From an uncultured Gammaproteobacteria bacterium (GTDB taxonomy: Bacteria > Pseudomonadota > Gammaproteobacteria > PS1 > Pseudothioglobaceae): a stretch of 64,000 nt of DNA. Positions 1 to 9,071 of this stretch are shown in pieces. The stretch covers positions 234,029 to 298,028 of the forward strand of contig CACDVH010000001.1 in assembly GCA_902556205.1 (NCBI GenBank), given 5' to 3'. The notes beneath the pieces are model-generated. The model saw nothing but the letters and a program-made list of their open reading frames with translations, did not search any database and was not told where the DNA came from. The position numbers and the translations under genes were made by a program. Each line of letters starts with the position of its first letter. Within the stretch, counting starts at the first letter, position 1.

Positions 1-669
1 CTTGACTACCACATAGGATCTCAAATTACCGATGTGGCACCTTTCTTAGAAGCGCTTGATCGAGCATTAGAGCTTATTGAAAAGTTAAAGTCTGAAAATA
101 TTTTAATTGATCATCTGGATATTGGTGGAGGTGTTGGTGTCAGTTATGACCAAGAGCAAACCATAGATATCAAAGATTATTTAAATACTGTGACTGAGCG
201 AGTTGATTCGATGAAGATCTTGGTTGAGCCAGGTCGTTCAATTGTTGGAGACGCTGGTATATTTGTAACAAAAGTAGAATATCTAAAACAAAATAATCTG
301 AAGTCATTTGCAATTGTAGATGGAGCTATGAATGATTTAATAAGACCTTCTCTCTATGAGTCATATCATAAAGCTGTCTTAATTAATAATAATTCTAAAG
401 GGATTAATGATGTGTGGGATATTGTTGGCCCAGTTTGCGAATCTACAGATTTCTTAGCTAAAAATAGAAATCTTACTTTAGAAAAAGGAGATTATATTGC
501 AATCATGACTGCTGGTGCTTATGGCTTTGTACTCAGCTCTAACTATAACTCAAGGCCAAGAGTGCCAGAGGTGATGGTTAGTGGTAATAAACATAGCTTG
601 ATAAGAAAGAGAGAAACAATCGAATCCCTTTTTGAAAATGAGAATTTATTTGAAGATGAAACTCACTAA
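1..669 (+). CDS. lysA: Diaminopimelate decarboxylase, C-terminal part (gene cut by window start)
   Basis: PLP-dependent decarboxylation of meso-diaminopimelate to L-lysine, the last step of lysine synthesis in the cytoplasm. The reading frame is open from base 1, so the gene begins upstream of the window. The visible part starts at the family motif HIGSQIT, followed by the Gly-rich phosphate-binding loop GGGVGVSY, EPGRSIV, the CESTDFLAK motif (Cys and Asp of the active site) and the C-terminal GAYGFVLSSNYNSRPR signature. These are the standard group IV decarboxylase landmarks in the correct order. The stop codon overlaps the start of yhbY by 14 bp, so the two are probably translationally coupled. 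No sign of truncation at the 3' end. Confidence 0.93.
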   Translation, partial: LDYHIGSQITDVAPFLEALDRALELIEKLKSENILIDHLDIGGGVGVSYDQEQTIDIKDYLNTVTERVDSMKILVEPGRSIVGDAGIFVTKVEYLKQNNLKSFAIVDGAMNDLIRPSLYESYHKAVLINNNSKGINDVWDIVGPVCESTDFLAKNRNLTLEKGDYIAIMTAGAYGFVLSSNYNSRPRVPEVMVSGNKHSLIRKRETIESLFENENLFEDETH

Positions 670-955
670 TAATCAAAAAAAATATTTAAGATCAATAGCC
701 CATGATTTGAAACCATTTGTGATGATTGGCCAGCATGGTTTGAGTGAGTCAGTGATAGCTGAAATTGACTCTACAATGTTAAAGCATGAGTTAATCAAGA
801 TCAAGTTAAGAGTTGAAGATCGTGATGAGAAACAAAAAATCATAGAGAAAATATTAGAATTTTCTCATGCTGAAATAGTTCAAGTTATAGGCGGAGTTTT
901 AGTAATTTATCGGCCTTTTGAGGATAACCCTGATATTATCTTGCCTAGATCTTAA
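656..955 (+). CDS. yhbY: YhbY-type CRM-domain RNA-binding protein
   Basis: Small (99 aa) CRM-domain protein that associates with the pre-50S ribosomal subunit in characterised bacteria. The sequence shows the CRM hallmark: LTNNQKKYLRSIAHDLKPFVMIGQHGLSESV, where the GQHGL loop corresponds to the GxxG RNA-binding loop, followed by an alternating basic/acidic helix and the IGGVLVIYRP strand. An upstream ATG at 632 is in frame, but it would add eight residues inside lysA; the ATG at 656 gives the usual family N-terminus and is preferred. It overlaps lysA by 14 bp. A short AT-rich gap separates it from lpxB. Confidence 0.9.
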   Translation: MKLTNNQKKYLRSIAHDLKPFVMIGQHGLSESVIAEIDSTMLKHELIKIKLRVEDRDEKQKIIEKILEFSHAEIVQVIGGVLVIYRPFEDNPDIILPRS

Positions 956-1006
956 GTTTTTAAGAGCTTAAAAAAGTTTAATATACCTTCGTTAAAATTA
1001 AAATAC

Positions 1007-2092
1007 ATGAAGATTGCTGTCAGTGCTGCAGAAACCTCAGGTGACTTGATTGCCTCGTCATTAGTAGTTGCTTTAAAGCAAAATCAACCTAATTGTGAGA
1101 TTGATGGTTTGGCTGGAGAAAAGATGTTAGAAGCTGGTTGTAATAGGCTTTGGAGTATGAGTGAAGTCAATGTAATGGGCCTTAGTGAAGTTTTAAGAAA
1201 GTTACCATCCATCTTAAAACTAAGAAAACGAATGTCAAAGCACTATCTTGAAAATAAGCCTGATATTTTTATAGGTGTTGATTCTCCAGACTTTAATTTT
1301 AAATTGGAGCGAATATTCAAAAATAAAGGTATTAAGACAATTCATTTTATTAGTCCTTCAGTTTGGGCCTGGCGATCTAAAAGAATAAAAAAAATCAAAC
1401 AATCCACAGACTTAATTCTATGTTTGTTTCCTTTTGAAGTCGATTTTTACAGAGAACATAGCCAAAAAGCAGTGTTTGTTGGACATCCTTTAGCTGAAAT
1501 CTTGAAGCCCCGAAAAAACTTTAAGCGAAATAAAAGGGTTCTCTTATTGCCTGGCTCAAGAGAATCTGAGATAAAGTATCTGTTGCCAGAGTTATTGGAA
1601 GCAGTTGAATTAATGAAAGCAAAAGATGACAATCTCATATTTAATATATCTCTTGCAAATGATCATCAATTTAACTGGGTTAATGAAAGAATTAAAGGAC
1701 TAGATATCGCTCTAACTGTCGGAGATGCACACAAAAAAATTAGTAATTCAGATCTAGTGCTTGTTGCATCAGGAACTGCAGCTCTTGAGGTTGGATTATT
1801 AGCGGTTCCAATGGTAGTTGTCTATAAACTTTCTTTTTTTAGCTATCAGATTGCAAGCCGCTTGCTTCACACTAATGAAATATCACTTCCTAATAAAATT
1901 TTAGGCGGAAAGATTGTTCCAGAATTAATACAAGATGATGCGAATGGTCAAAATATTTCTGAACATGCAATGACATTATTAGAGTCTGATAACACTCAGC
2001 TTGTTAATGAGTTAGCCAAGATCCATAGTTTGTTAAATCAAGATTCTAGTTCTCAATCTGCTAAAGCAGTTATTGATTTTATAAATGACTAG
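1007..2092 (+). CDS. lpxB: Lipid-A-disaccharide synthase
   Basis: GT19 glycosyltransferase that condenses UDP-2,3-diacylglucosamine with lipid X to form the tetraacyl disaccharide of lipid A, acting at the inner face of the inner membrane. 361 aa, slightly shorter than the E. coli enzyme. Visible landmarks are the N-terminal AAETSGD motif (about residues 7-13), GVDSPDFNF (90-98), the SPSVWAWR segment, the LLPGSRESEIK nucleotide-binding region and SGTAALEVGLLAVPMVVVYK near residue 260. Its presence shows an outer membrane with lipid A. The stop overlaps the nadC start by 8 bp, so the two are coupled. Confidence 0.95.
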   Translation: MKIAVSAAETSGDLIASSLVVALKQNQPNCEIDGLAGEKMLEAGCNRLWSMSEVNVMGLSEVLRKLPSILKLRKRMSKHYLENKPDIFIGVDSPDFNFKLERIFKNKGIKTIHFISPSVWAWRSKRIKKIKQSTDLILCLFPFEVDFYREHSQKAVFVGHPLAEILKPRKNFKRNKRVLLLPGSRESEIKYLLPELLEAVELMKAKDDNLIFNISLANDHQFNWVNERIKGLDIALTVGDAHKKISNSDLVLVASGTAALEVGLLAVPMVVVYKLSFFSYQIASRLLHTNEISLPNKILGGKIVPELIQDDANGQNISEHAMTLLESDNTQLVNELAKIHSLLNQDSSSQSAKAVIDFIND

Positions 2093-2909
2093 TGAAGCTG
2101 TACAAATTGTTCAATTAGCTATCTCAGAAGATGTTGGAGGAGGAGATTTAACTTCTGCTTTATTAGAAAACAATTTGATTGATGCCGAGATAGTTTGTAG
2201 AGAAGACGCAGTTATATGCGGTATTGAATTTGTGAATCTTTGTTTTAACTCAATTGATCCCAAAATCCAAATTAATTGGAATGTCAGAGACGGTTCAATT
2301 GTTAGCTCTGATGAAATTTTATGTCGAATTAGTGGCCATGCAAAAGGAATTGTTACTGCTGAGAGAGTCGCGTTAAATTTCTTACAAATATTGAGTTCTA
2401 CCTCTACTAAAACTGCTGAATTAGTTCAATTAATTAGTGGTACAAAAACAAAATTACTTGACACAAGAAAAACAATTCCTGGACTTAGGAAGGCTCAAAA
2501 GTATGCTGTTAAGTGCGGTGGTGGTGTTAATCATAGGATGGGCTTATATGATTCCATTATGTTAAAGGAGAACCATATTTTAGCAATTGACTCTCTTGAA
2601 GATTCAATCAAAAATGCTGTTAGAAAATTTCCTAAAACTCCTATTATTGTTGAAGTTGAGTCCCTTGATGAACTTCAATCTGCTCTCTCAATGAAAGATA
2701 TTACTCGTATTTTATGTGATAACTTTTCAATCAAAGAGCTCATAGAGGCGGTTAAGATTTCAAGAGGTTTATATCCAATTGAGGCGTCTGGAGGAATTAC
2801 TGAAACTAACATTGTGGACTATGCCCAAACAGGCGTAGACTATATTTCGATTGGTTCTATTACTAAAGATATTAGGTCAATAGATCTTTCTTTAAGATTC
2901 TTATCCTAG
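2085..2909 (+). CDS. nadC: Nicotinate-nucleotide pyrophosphorylase (quinolinate phosphoribosyltransferase)
   Basis: Converts quinolinate and PRPP to nicotinate mononucleotide, CO2 and PPi in de novo NAD synthesis. 274 aa with the type II phosphoribosyltransferase landmarks: SEDVGGGDLTSALL near the N-terminus (residues 14-27), TAERVALNFLQ (91-101), DTRKTIPGLRKAQKYAV (126-142), GGGVNHRMGLYDSIMLKENH (145-164) and the C-terminal EASGGI phosphate loop. The start overlaps lpxB by 8 bp. The 3' end overlaps the convergent cysQ stop by a few bases. Confidence 0.95.
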   Translation: MTSEAVQIVQLAISEDVGGGDLTSALLENNLIDAEIVCREDAVICGIEFVNLCFNSIDPKIQINWNVRDGSIVSSDEILCRISGHAKGIVTAERVALNFLQILSSTSTKTAELVQLISGTKTKLLDTRKTIPGLRKAQKYAVKCGGGVNHRMGLYDSIMLKENHILAIDSLEDSIKNAVRKFPKTPIIVEVESLDELQSALSMKDITRILCDNFSIKELIEAVKISRGLYPIEASGGITETNIVDYAQTGVDYISIGSITKDIRSIDLSLRFLS

Positions 2910-3661
2910 GCAAGAGCTCTAAATGAAGGACTAATAATATCTTTAGTTAAATTATATTTCAATGCTTTATTGTCAAGATCAACCACTTTTCCACCAGCAC
3001 CTTCAAGTATAAATACACCTGCTGCAGTATCCCATTCAGAGCAGCGCCCAAATTTTGGGTAATAATGGTAGATTCCTTCTGCGATTAGGCAAAACTTAAG
3101 TGCACTTCCAAGTTTAAAAGTTTCAAAATTTGTTTTTAGTTTTAGATGCTCTTTAAGTCCCTTATTATTATTTGAATATCTTCCAATGACAATTTTTTCC
3201 CATCTTTTAGGTTTTGATGTAACAATTTTAAATGCTTCTCTATTTATAACTTTAATTGAAGATTCTCGAGCTAATCTATAGTAGTGCACTTTATTAAAAG
3301 GAGAATAAATTAATCCAAAAGTTGGATAGTTTTTTTTAATTAGCGCAATGCTGATACAAAAGTCTGGAGATCCGTCTATAAAGTCTCGAGTTCCATCCAA
3401 AGGATCAATTAACCAGTATTCATTCCAAGATTTTCTAACTGAAAATGGAATATGAGATGACTCTTCAGAAAGAATTGGAGTATTTGGTGTTAATTTCATT
3501 AGAGTATTTACTAAAAACTCATGTGATGCTTTATCAGCAGCAGTTAGTGGCGTATTGTCATCTTTGATCAAGTAATCAGAAGAATGTTTGTGAAAATTCA
3601 TAATTATTTCTCCAGCCTTAGTAGTAAGCTCGATGAGCTGGGAGAGTAATGAAGGGTTCAT
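2906..3661 (-). CDS. cysQ: 3'(2'),5'-bisphosphate nucleotidase, CysQ family
   Basis: Mg-dependent, lithium-sensitive phosphatase of the inositol monophosphatase fold. CysQ removes the 3' phosphate of PAP, a by-product of sulfate assimilation. Visible motifs: LSEESS, the metal-binding WLIDPLDGTRDFIDG (DPxDGT), and CSEWDTAAGVFILEGAGG (WDxAA) near the C-terminus. The frame stays open for 63 more codons upstream, but that stretch lies under the divergent peptidase E gene and has no family similarity. The ATG at 3661 (MNPSLLSQL) gives a normal 251-aa protein. An inositol-phosphatase role is possible, as the fold is shared, but the motif set and length fit CysQ better. Confidence 0.85.
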   Translation of the reverse strand: MNPSLLSQLIELTTKAGEIIMNFHKHSSDYLIKDDNTPLTAADKASHEFLVNTLMKLTPNTPILSEESSHIPFSVRKSWNEYWLIDPLDGTRDFIDGSPDFCISIALIKKNYPTFGLIYSPFNKVHYYRLARESSIKVINREAFKIVTSKPKRWEKIVIGRYSNNNKGLKEHLKLKTNFETFKLGSALKFCLIAEGIYHYYPKFGRCSEWDTAAGVFILEGAGGKVVDLDNKALKYNLTKDIISPSFRALA

Positions 3662-3755
3662 ACAATTATTATAACATTGAGAATCGTATTTATTTTTTGT
3701 CAGGCTTAATCTTAAGTAAAATTTATTTTTTCTTAAATATATTTTTAACTTAAAT

Positions 3756-4451
3756 ATGAAAAAACAAGTATTGGCTATGGGTGGAGGTGGCTTTTCATCA
3801 AAACCTGAAAACCTAAAGTTAGATGAATATCTTTTATCTTTATCTGACAAAAAGAATCCTAAAGTATGTTTTATTCCAACAGCAAGTGGAGATGATGAAA
3901 GCTACAGAAGAAGATTTTATTCATCCTATAAAAAATTAAACTGTGAAACGAGCCATCTATCACTGTTTTGGCCACCTGAAGGTGATTTAAGAAAGTTTGT
4001 TCTAGACAAAGATATTTTTTATGTTGGTGGGGGTAATACTCGTAACCTCATGGTTCTCTGGAAAGAGTGGGGTCTTGATGAGTATCTTAAAGAGGCTTGG
4101 AATAAAGGTGCTATTATGGCAGGGCTCAGTGCAGGTTCAATTTGTTGGTTCGAAAAAGGGTTAACTGATTCAGTTACTGGAAAGCTTCTGCCACTTGATT
4201 GTTTGGGATTTTTACCAAACAGCAATTGTCCTCATTTTGATACTGAGTCACAACGCAGACCAGAGTATCATAAGGCGATTTTAAATGGTACTATGATGGA
4301 AGGTATTGCATGCGATGATGGAGTTGCAGCTCATTTTGTTGATGGCAAACTCGAAGGTTGTGTTTCATCACTACCCAAAGCCAAAGCATATTACGTCAGT
4401 GAAAAAAATGGCTCTATCAACGAATCAATCATTGAGCCAAAGTATCTTTAA
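3756..4451 (+). CDS. Peptidase S51 family (peptidase E-like)
   Basis: 231-aa cytoplasmic serine peptidase of the S51 family; characterised members (PepE) hydrolyse N-terminal Asp-X dipeptides. The nucleophile motif is plain: MAGLSAGS, with Ser at residue 125. Upstream is the conserved YVGGGNTRNLM segment (residues 89-99), and the N-terminus MKKQVLAMGGGGFS is typical. The start at 3756 faces cysQ across a gap of about 95 bp, so the two promoters are divergent. It is followed by a strong bidirectional terminator. Cyanophycinase belongs to the same family, but the length favours a PepE-like peptidase. Confidence 0.85.
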   Translation: MKKQVLAMGGGGFSSKPENLKLDEYLLSLSDKKNPKVCFIPTASGDDESYRRRFYSSYKKLNCETSHLSLFWPPEGDLRKFVLDKDIFYVGGGNTRNLMVLWKEWGLDEYLKEAWNKGAIMAGLSAGSICWFEKGLTDSVTGKLLPLDCLGFLPNSNCPHFDTESQRRPEYHKAILNGTMMEGIACDDGVAAHFVDGKLEGCVSSLPKAKAYYVSEKNGSINESIIEPKYL

Positions 4452-4465
4452 GTAACTTAATTAAT

Positions 4466-4493
4466 AAAAAAACCTAGCTAAAGCTAGGTTTTT
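4466..4493. terminator. Bidirectional rho-independent terminator
   Basis: A 9-bp perfect stem (AACCTAGCT / AGCTAGGTT) with a 2-nt loop lies between an A run on the left and a T run on the right. It can therefore end transcription from the peptidase E gene on the plus strand and from the rpoD/tRNA-Ile2 unit on the minus strand. Confidence 0.9.
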
Positions 4494-4496
4494 AAT

Positions 4497-4573
4497 TGGT
4501 GGGCCTACTTGGACTTGAACCAAGGACCAATCGATTATGAGTCGACTGCTCTAACCAACTGAGCTATAGGCCC
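4497..4573 (-). tRNA. tRNA-Ile2 (anticodon CAU, to be modified to lysidine)
   Basis: Complete cloverleaf on the minus strand with encoded CCA: acceptor GGGCCTA/TAGGCCC, D-arm GCTC..GAGC, anticodon stem GTCGA/TCGAT, anticodon loop CTCATAA, T-loop TTCAAGT and discriminator A. The anticodon CAU could mean elongator Met or minor Ile. The C4-G69 and C5-G68 pairs that TilS reads in tRNA-Ile2 are both present, and the anticodon-arm and T-arm sequences look like E. coli ileX/ileY rather than metT. It lies 10 bp after the rpoD stop and is probably processed from the rpoD transcript. tilS itself is at 21280-22461. Confidence 0.88.
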
Positions 4574-4583
4574 TGGTAAAGAG

Positions 4584-6449
4584 CTACTCTAGAAAGCTTT
4601 GAAGTTTGTGAGCACGAGAAGGATGACGTAACTTACGAAGTGCCTTAGCCTCAATTTGTCGAATTCGTTCACGAGTGACATCAAACTGTCTTCCCACCTC
4701 TTCAAGTGTATGGTCAGTACTCATATCAATACCAAATCGCATCTTGAGAACTTTTGCTTCTCTTGGCGATAAATTTGCAAGTAGATCGCCAGTAGTTTCT
4801 TTTAAGCTCTCTCTTGTTGTTACTTCAACTGGTGAAGACAATTTTTCGTCTTCAATGAAATCACCTATAGTAGAATCTTCATCGTCTCCTACAGGATTCT
4901 CCATTGAAAGTGGCTCTTTGGCAATCTTAAGGATTTTATTGATTTTATATTCTGGCAGTTCCATTTCCACAGACAGCTCTTCTGGTGTTGCTTCTCTTCC
5001 AAATCTCTGCAAAAGTTGACGCCTAACTCTATTAAGTTTATTGATTGTTTCAATCATGTGAACAGGTATTCTGATAGTGCGTGCTTGATCTGCAATTGAT
5101 CTTGTAATAGCCTGACGAATCCACCAAGTTGCATAAGTTGAAAACTTATACCCACGACGATACTCAAATTTGTCCACTGCTTTCATGAGTCCAACGTTCC
5201 CCTCTTGGATAAGGTCCAAGAATTGTAATCCACGATTTGCATATTTTTTTGCAATAGAAATTACAAGTCTTAGATTAGCTTCAATCATTTGACTCTTAGC
5301 ATTTTTAGCTTTTCTGTCACCTTGCCTAAGTTTTTTATTGATTTCCTTAAGTTCTCCAACTGTAATTTGCATCGCCTCTTGGTTTTCTAAGAGACTTTTC
5401 TGAGAATAGTAGATTTCATCTTTGCAACTCTCTAGAGACTTCAGGGTGGTCTTATCAATTTCTTTGCTTTTGAGCCAATCAAAGTTAGTTTCATTTCCAG
5501 TGAATAGCTTATAAAAAAGTTCTGATGCCATTCCAGCATCAATGCAAGCATTACGAATCAGATTTTCTTCTTTCTTGACAAGCGTAACTCTAGTAGAAAC
5601 AACATCCATCATTGTGCTAACAAGCTTTGGGGCAAGCCTGAGTTCTGAGATATAGCTTGAGAATTTTTGTCTTGCTTTTACTGTTTTTGTGTCTAGATAA
5701 CCATTCTTTTTGCAAGAATTGACATAGCTTTTGTAGGATTTTTGAATTTTGTCAAAACGTTCATATACCTCACCTTCATCAGGACCAGTATATTCTAACT
5801 CATCAAATTCATCTTCATCCTCTAACTCTTCTTCGTCCTCGTCTAGCTCCATTGCATCTAATTTCGCGTGTTTTTCATCTAAGAGAGCTTGCTTCTCAAT
5901 AATAAGAGCTTGTTTTTCTTCAAATTCTTCAGCATCACCTTGGTAGCCGATAACGACATCAGTCATTTTACATTTACCTTCCTCAAGCCTAGTATAGGCC
6001 TTAAAAAAGTGGTCTGCAATCTCTGGATAAAGAGAAATAGCCTGCATTATTTGGTAGACACCCGCTTCAATTTCCTTAGCGATTCTAACTTCATCACTCT
6101 GCTCTAAGAGTTCAACTACTCCCATTTCACGCATGTACATTCTTACCGGGTCAGTTGTTCTTCCAAATTCTGAGTCAAGCGCTGCAAGGGCTGCAACAGC
6201 AACCTCGGCTGAATTCGCCTCAGCCTTACCACCTTGATGCATAACCAAAGTATCTGCATCAGGTGCTTCATCAGCAACAACGATATCTAATTCTTCTAAG
6301 ATAGTAACAATAGGTTCTACCTGTTCAGGAGTCAATAAGTCTTCGGGCAAAAGGTCGTTAATTTCTGAATAGGTTAGGTAGCCTTGTTCCTTTCCAATAA
6401 CAATAAGACTGTTAAGGGCGATTTTATGAGCTTCAGTAGTTGTCTTCAT
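4584..6449 (-). CDS. rpoD: RNA polymerase primary sigma factor RpoD (sigma-70)
   Basis: Housekeeping sigma factor directing RNA polymerase to -10/-35 promoters. 621 aa, in the normal proteobacterial range. Domains in order: region 1.1 at the N-terminus, region 1.2 ([11 protein letters not shown] near residue 100), a non-conserved insert containing a strongly acidic stretch around residues 195-220, region 2 ([55 protein letters not shown]), region 3, and region 4 with the helix-turn-helix [20 protein letters not shown] near the C-terminus. No dnaG or rpsU is adjacent; the gene sits between prs and tRNA-Ile2 on the same strand. Confidence 0.97.
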   Translation of the reverse strand: MKTTTEAHKIALNSLIVIGKEQGYLTYSEINDLLPEDLLTPEQVEPIVTILEELDIVVADEAPDADTLVMHQGGKAEANSAEVAVAALAALDSEFGRTTDPVRMYMREMGVVELLEQSDEVRIAKEIEAGVYQIMQAISLYPEIADHFFKAYTRLEEGKCKMTDVVIGYQGDAEEFEEKQALIIEKQALLDEKHAKLDAMELDEDEEELEDEDEFDELEYTGPDEGEVYERFDKIQKSYKSYVNSCKKNGYLDTKTVKARQKFSSYISELRLAPKLVSTMMDVVSTRVTLVKKEENLIRNACIDAGMASELFYKLFTGNETNFDWLKSKEIDKTTLKSLESCKDEIYYSQKSLLENQEAMQITVGELKEINKKLRQGDRKAKNAKSQMIEANLRLVISIAKKYANRGLQFLDLIQEGNVGLMKAVDKFEYRRGYKFSTYATWWIRQAITRSIADQARTIRIPVHMIETINKLNRVRRQLLQRFGREATPEELSVEMELPEYKINKILKIAKEPLSMENPVGDDEDSTIGDFIEDEKLSSPVEVTTRESLKETTGDLLANLSPREAKVLKMRFGIDMSTDHTLEEVGRQFDVTRERIRQIEAKALRKLRHPSRAHKLQSFLE

Positions 6450-6537
6450 AGTATTGTTTTTTAAAAACAGAGGTCGAATTATACCTAATTCGTAAAATAT
6501 TTTTTAGTCAATAGTTGACTGCTGCAATAGCTTTGAT

Positions 6538-7500
6538 TTAGTTTGATTCAGCAAAAATTTTACTTATGGATTGCTCATCACTGATTCGACGAATCACATC
6601 AGCAAGTGTTTTGGCAATAGATAGTTGTCTAATTTTTTTACATTTATTAGAATTTCCATTCAAAGGAATTGTATTTGTGAGGACTAACTCATCCAGTTTT
6701 GAATTAGAAATATTATCTATAGCACCACCTGATAGTACAGCATGAGTTGCATAAGCTACAACTTTTTTAGCACCCTTTTCTTTTAAAATCTCAGCGGCTT
6801 GACAAAGTGTTCCAGCAGTATCAACCATATCATCAATCATAATGCATGTTCTTCCAGATACATCACCAATCACATTCATAACCTTAACTAGATTAGGCTC
6901 TGGACGCCTTTTATCTATGATTGCAAGATCAGCGTCATTGATTCTTTTTGCTGCAGCTCGAGCTCTTGCAACGCCTCCAACATCTGGAGATACAACTACA
7001 ACATCATTATAGTTTTGATTCAAAATATCCTGAACTAGGACAGGTTGTGCATAAATGTTATCAATTGGAATGTTAAAGAAGCCCTGGATTTGGTCTGCAT
7101 GAAGATCCATTGTAAGTATTCTATTGACTCCAGATGTTTCTATCATTTGCGCTACTAACTTTGCAGTAATCGGAACTCGAGTGAGACGAGATCGCCTATC
7201 TTGTCTTGAATATCCAAGGTATGGTACAACAGCTGTTATTCTTCCAGCTGATGATCGTTTAAGAGCATCAACCATGACTAGTAATTCCATTAATGTTTCT
7301 GCTGATGAGGGTCCACATGTAGGTTGAATAACAAAAACATCACAACCACGGACATTATCAAGTATTTCTACATGTGATTCTCCATCACTGAATTGGCCAA
7401 CAAAAGCTTTACTTTGGCTTATGTTAAGATTTTCAATTATTTCAGAAGAGAGATCAGGATTTGCGTTGCCGCTAAAGATTTTTATTCTATCTAAAGACAT
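6538..7500 (-). CDS. prs: Ribose-phosphate pyrophosphokinase (PRPP synthetase)
   Basis: Transfers pyrophosphate from ATP to ribose 5-phosphate, giving PRPP for purine, pyrimidine, His, Trp and NAD synthesis. 320 aa, matching class I enzymes. Visible: [10 protein letters not shown] near the N-terminus, the [13 protein letters not shown] flexible loop, [27 protein letters not shown] and the PRPP-binding loop [13 protein letters not shown]. In many gammaproteobacteria prs is next to ispE and a tRNA-Gln. Here that neighbourhood is kept, except that a glutathione peroxidase gene is placed between tRNA-Gln and prs. Confidence 0.96.
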   Translation of the reverse strand: MSLDRIKIFSGNANPDLSSEIIENLNISQSKAFVGQFSDGESHVEILDNVRGCDVFVIQPTCGPSSAETLMELLVMVDALKRSSAGRITAVVPYLGYSRQDRRSRLTRVPITAKLVAQMIETSGVNRILTMDLHADQIQGFFNIPIDNIYAQPVLVQDILNQNYNDVVVVSPDVGGVARARAAAKRINDADLAIIDKRRPEPNLVKVMNVIGDVSGRTCIMIDDMVDTAGTLCQAAEILKEKGAKKVVAYATHAVLSGGAIDNISNSKLDELVLTNTIPLNGNSNKCKKIRQLSIAKTLADVIRRISDEQSISKIFAESN

Positions 7501-7569
7501 CTATTTAGATTCTTATTGGATGATCACATAATTATACAAAGAAATCATACGATTGAATCAAGTAGTTTT

Positions 7570-8061
7570 CTAGTAAGTAGTTTTATTTTTAATAAGTTGA
7601 TCAATGAATGGCTTTATTTCCTCAGGCTCAACTGTTGCGCTAAAGCGTTTAACAGGCATGCCGTTGCGATCAATTAGAAACTTTGTGAAATTCCATTTGA
7701 TGCTGTCATTTAATTTACCTTTCAGCTCTGATTTTAAGTATTTGAAGGCCGGATGAGCATTTGAGCCGTTGACTTCAATTTTTTCGGACAATTGAAAATT
7801 AACATCATAGTTAAGTTTACAAAAGCTTTTTATTTCATCTGCTGTTCCTGGCTCTTGCTTTCCAAATTGATTACAAGGGAATCCAATAATTTCAAGGCCG
7901 GCATCCTTATATTCTTGGTATAGGCCTTCTAAACCCTTGTAGTGATAAGTTAAACCACAGTTGCTTGCTGTATTGACTATAAGAACAATCTTGCCTTCGA
8001 AAGCTTTAAGTGAAACTTTTTCTCCATTAATATTGTTGAAATTAAATTGATATATGCTCAT
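7570..8061 (-). CDS. Glutathione peroxidase family (Cys-type thiol peroxidase)
   Basis: 163-aa peroxidase reducing H2O2 and organic hydroperoxides. The peroxidatic residue is Cys35 (TASNCGLT), not selenocysteine. The rest of the catalytic site is visible as Gln65 (FPCNQFGKQEPG) and Trp123/Asn124 (KWNFTKFL). Cys81 in the EIKSFCKLNYDVNF segment is where the resolving Cys of thioredoxin-dependent members lies, so electrons may come from thioredoxin rather than glutathione (inference). No signal peptide, so probably cytoplasmic. It lies between tRNA-Gln and prs on the same strand. Confidence 0.9.
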   Translation of the reverse strand: MSIYQFNFNNINGEKVSLKAFEGKIVLIVNTASNCGLTYHYKGLEGLYQEYKDAGLEIIGFPCNQFGKQEPGTADEIKSFCKLNYDVNFQLSEKIEVNGSNAHPAFKYLKSELKGKLNDSIKWNFTKFLIDRNGMPVKRFSATVEPEEIKPFIDQLIKNKTTY

Positions 8062-8164
8062 TGTTGTCTATAAATCTAGTAAAAAATTTAATTGTACTCA
8101 CTTCAAATGACTTTGAAGTGTTTAGTTGGTGGAGATAAGCTAATGAAGGATAGCAAAAAAAATT

Positions 8165-8239
8165 TGGCTGGGATGGCAGGATTCGAACCTGCGAATGACG
8201 GGATCAAAACCCGTTGCCTTACCGCTTGGCGACATCCCA
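8165..8239 (-). tRNA. tRNA-Gln (anticodon UUG)
   Basis: Minus-strand cloverleaf: acceptor TGGGATG/CATCCCA with the U1-A72 pair typical of tRNA-Gln, anticodon stem ACGGG/CCCGT with loop TTTTGAT (anticodon TTG), T-arm GCAGGTTCGAATCCTGC, discriminator G and encoded CCA. The first 21 nt of the tRNA are also the last codons and stop of ispE. 5' maturation by RNase P would therefore cut inside the ispE coding sequence. Confidence 0.95.
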
Positions 8240-9070
8240 ATTGTATAGCGGTGATTTATCAATCGCTTTCGCGACAAAACCAACCCACTTTGATGGCAAT
8301 TCGTCCTTTGCTATCAATGCATCACTTTCATTTTCAAATGCTACGAAAACACATGAACCACTTCCTGTCATTCTTGCTTCATCAACATGCTTTCTAGTTG
8401 AATTAAGATACATCAAAGCATCTTTTATCTCACTATCCAAGTCTATTGCAGCATCCACACAGTCGTTATGTGGATTTGAAACTAATGAAAAATCGGTTAT
8501 TTTCCTTTGTAGAGGTGACATTGTCAATGCTTTATGGCTGAATATTTCACGCGTAGAGATTTGTTTATTGATTGAAACGACCAGATAGAAGTATTCTGGT
8601 AAATTTAATGGGGTAAGAATTTCACCAATTCCTTCTGCCCATGAACTTCTTCCTTCAATAAAAACAGGAACATCTGCACCAATATCTTTTCCTATTGAGA
8701 TCAGTTCTGTATTGGTTAATTTTAGATTCCAAAGTTTATTGAGAGCAATCAGAGTGGTTGCAGCATTTGAACTCCCGCCTCCCAGTCCTCCGCCCTTAGG
8801 TATCTTTTTTAAAATTTTTATATCCACTCCACAATTGGCTCGTCTGTATTGTTTTAACTTTTTAGCACTCTTAATCATTAAATCATTGCTGATAAGAATA
8901 TCTTCATTTCCTGAGATACGGTTTATTTTTCCATCATCTCTTAAACTAAAATGAATCTCATCATAAAAATCTAATAGCTGAAAAATGGTCTGTAAGTTGT
9001 GATACCCATCATCTCTTTTTGAGGTAATGTGAAGGAATAAATTGATTTTTGCGGGGGATAGGTAAGTCAA
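8219..9070 (-). CDS. ispE: 4-diphosphocytidyl-2-C-methyl-D-erythritol kinase
   Basis: GHMP-family kinase of the MEP isoprenoid pathway, phosphorylating CDP-ME at the 2-OH. 283 aa, the same length as E. coli IspE. Visible are the substrate-binding N-terminus LSPAKINLFLHI, the ATP loop PKGGGLGGGSSNAATTL (about residues 91-107) and MTGSGSCVF near the C-terminus. The only start upstream of TYLSPAKINL is TTG at 9070, one base after the orn stop. The last residues (NWDVAKR) and stop lie within the tRNA-Gln gene, an overlap of 21 bp. No lolB gene lies upstream, unlike E. coli. Confidence 0.95.
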   Translation of the reverse strand: MTYLSPAKINLFLHITSKRDDGYHNLQTIFQLLDFYDEIHFSLRDDGKINRISGNEDILISNDLMIKSAKKLKQYRRANCGVDIKILKKIPKGGGLGGGSSNAATTLIALNKLWNLKLTNTELISIGKDIGADVPVFIEGRSSWAEGIGEILTPLNLPEYFYLVVSINKQISTREIFSHKALTMSPLQRKITDFSLVSNPHNDCVDAAIDLDSEIKDALMYLNSTRKHVDEARMTGSGSCVFVAFENESDALIAKDELPSKWVGFVAKAIDKSPLYNWDVAKR

Positions 9071-9071
9071 T

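Noticed and set aside
4497..4573. Elongator tRNA-Met
   Set aside because: The CAU anticodon fits, but C4-G69 and C5-G68 and the arm sequences match the lysidine-type tRNA-Ile2.
5749..5946. Serine-rich plus-strand open frame inside rpoD
   Set aside because: It is the antisense reading of the acidic stretch of rpoD.
8092..8397. Plus-strand open frame across the tRNA-Gln region
   Set aside because: It runs antisense through the tRNA and ispE and has no recognisable protein pattern.
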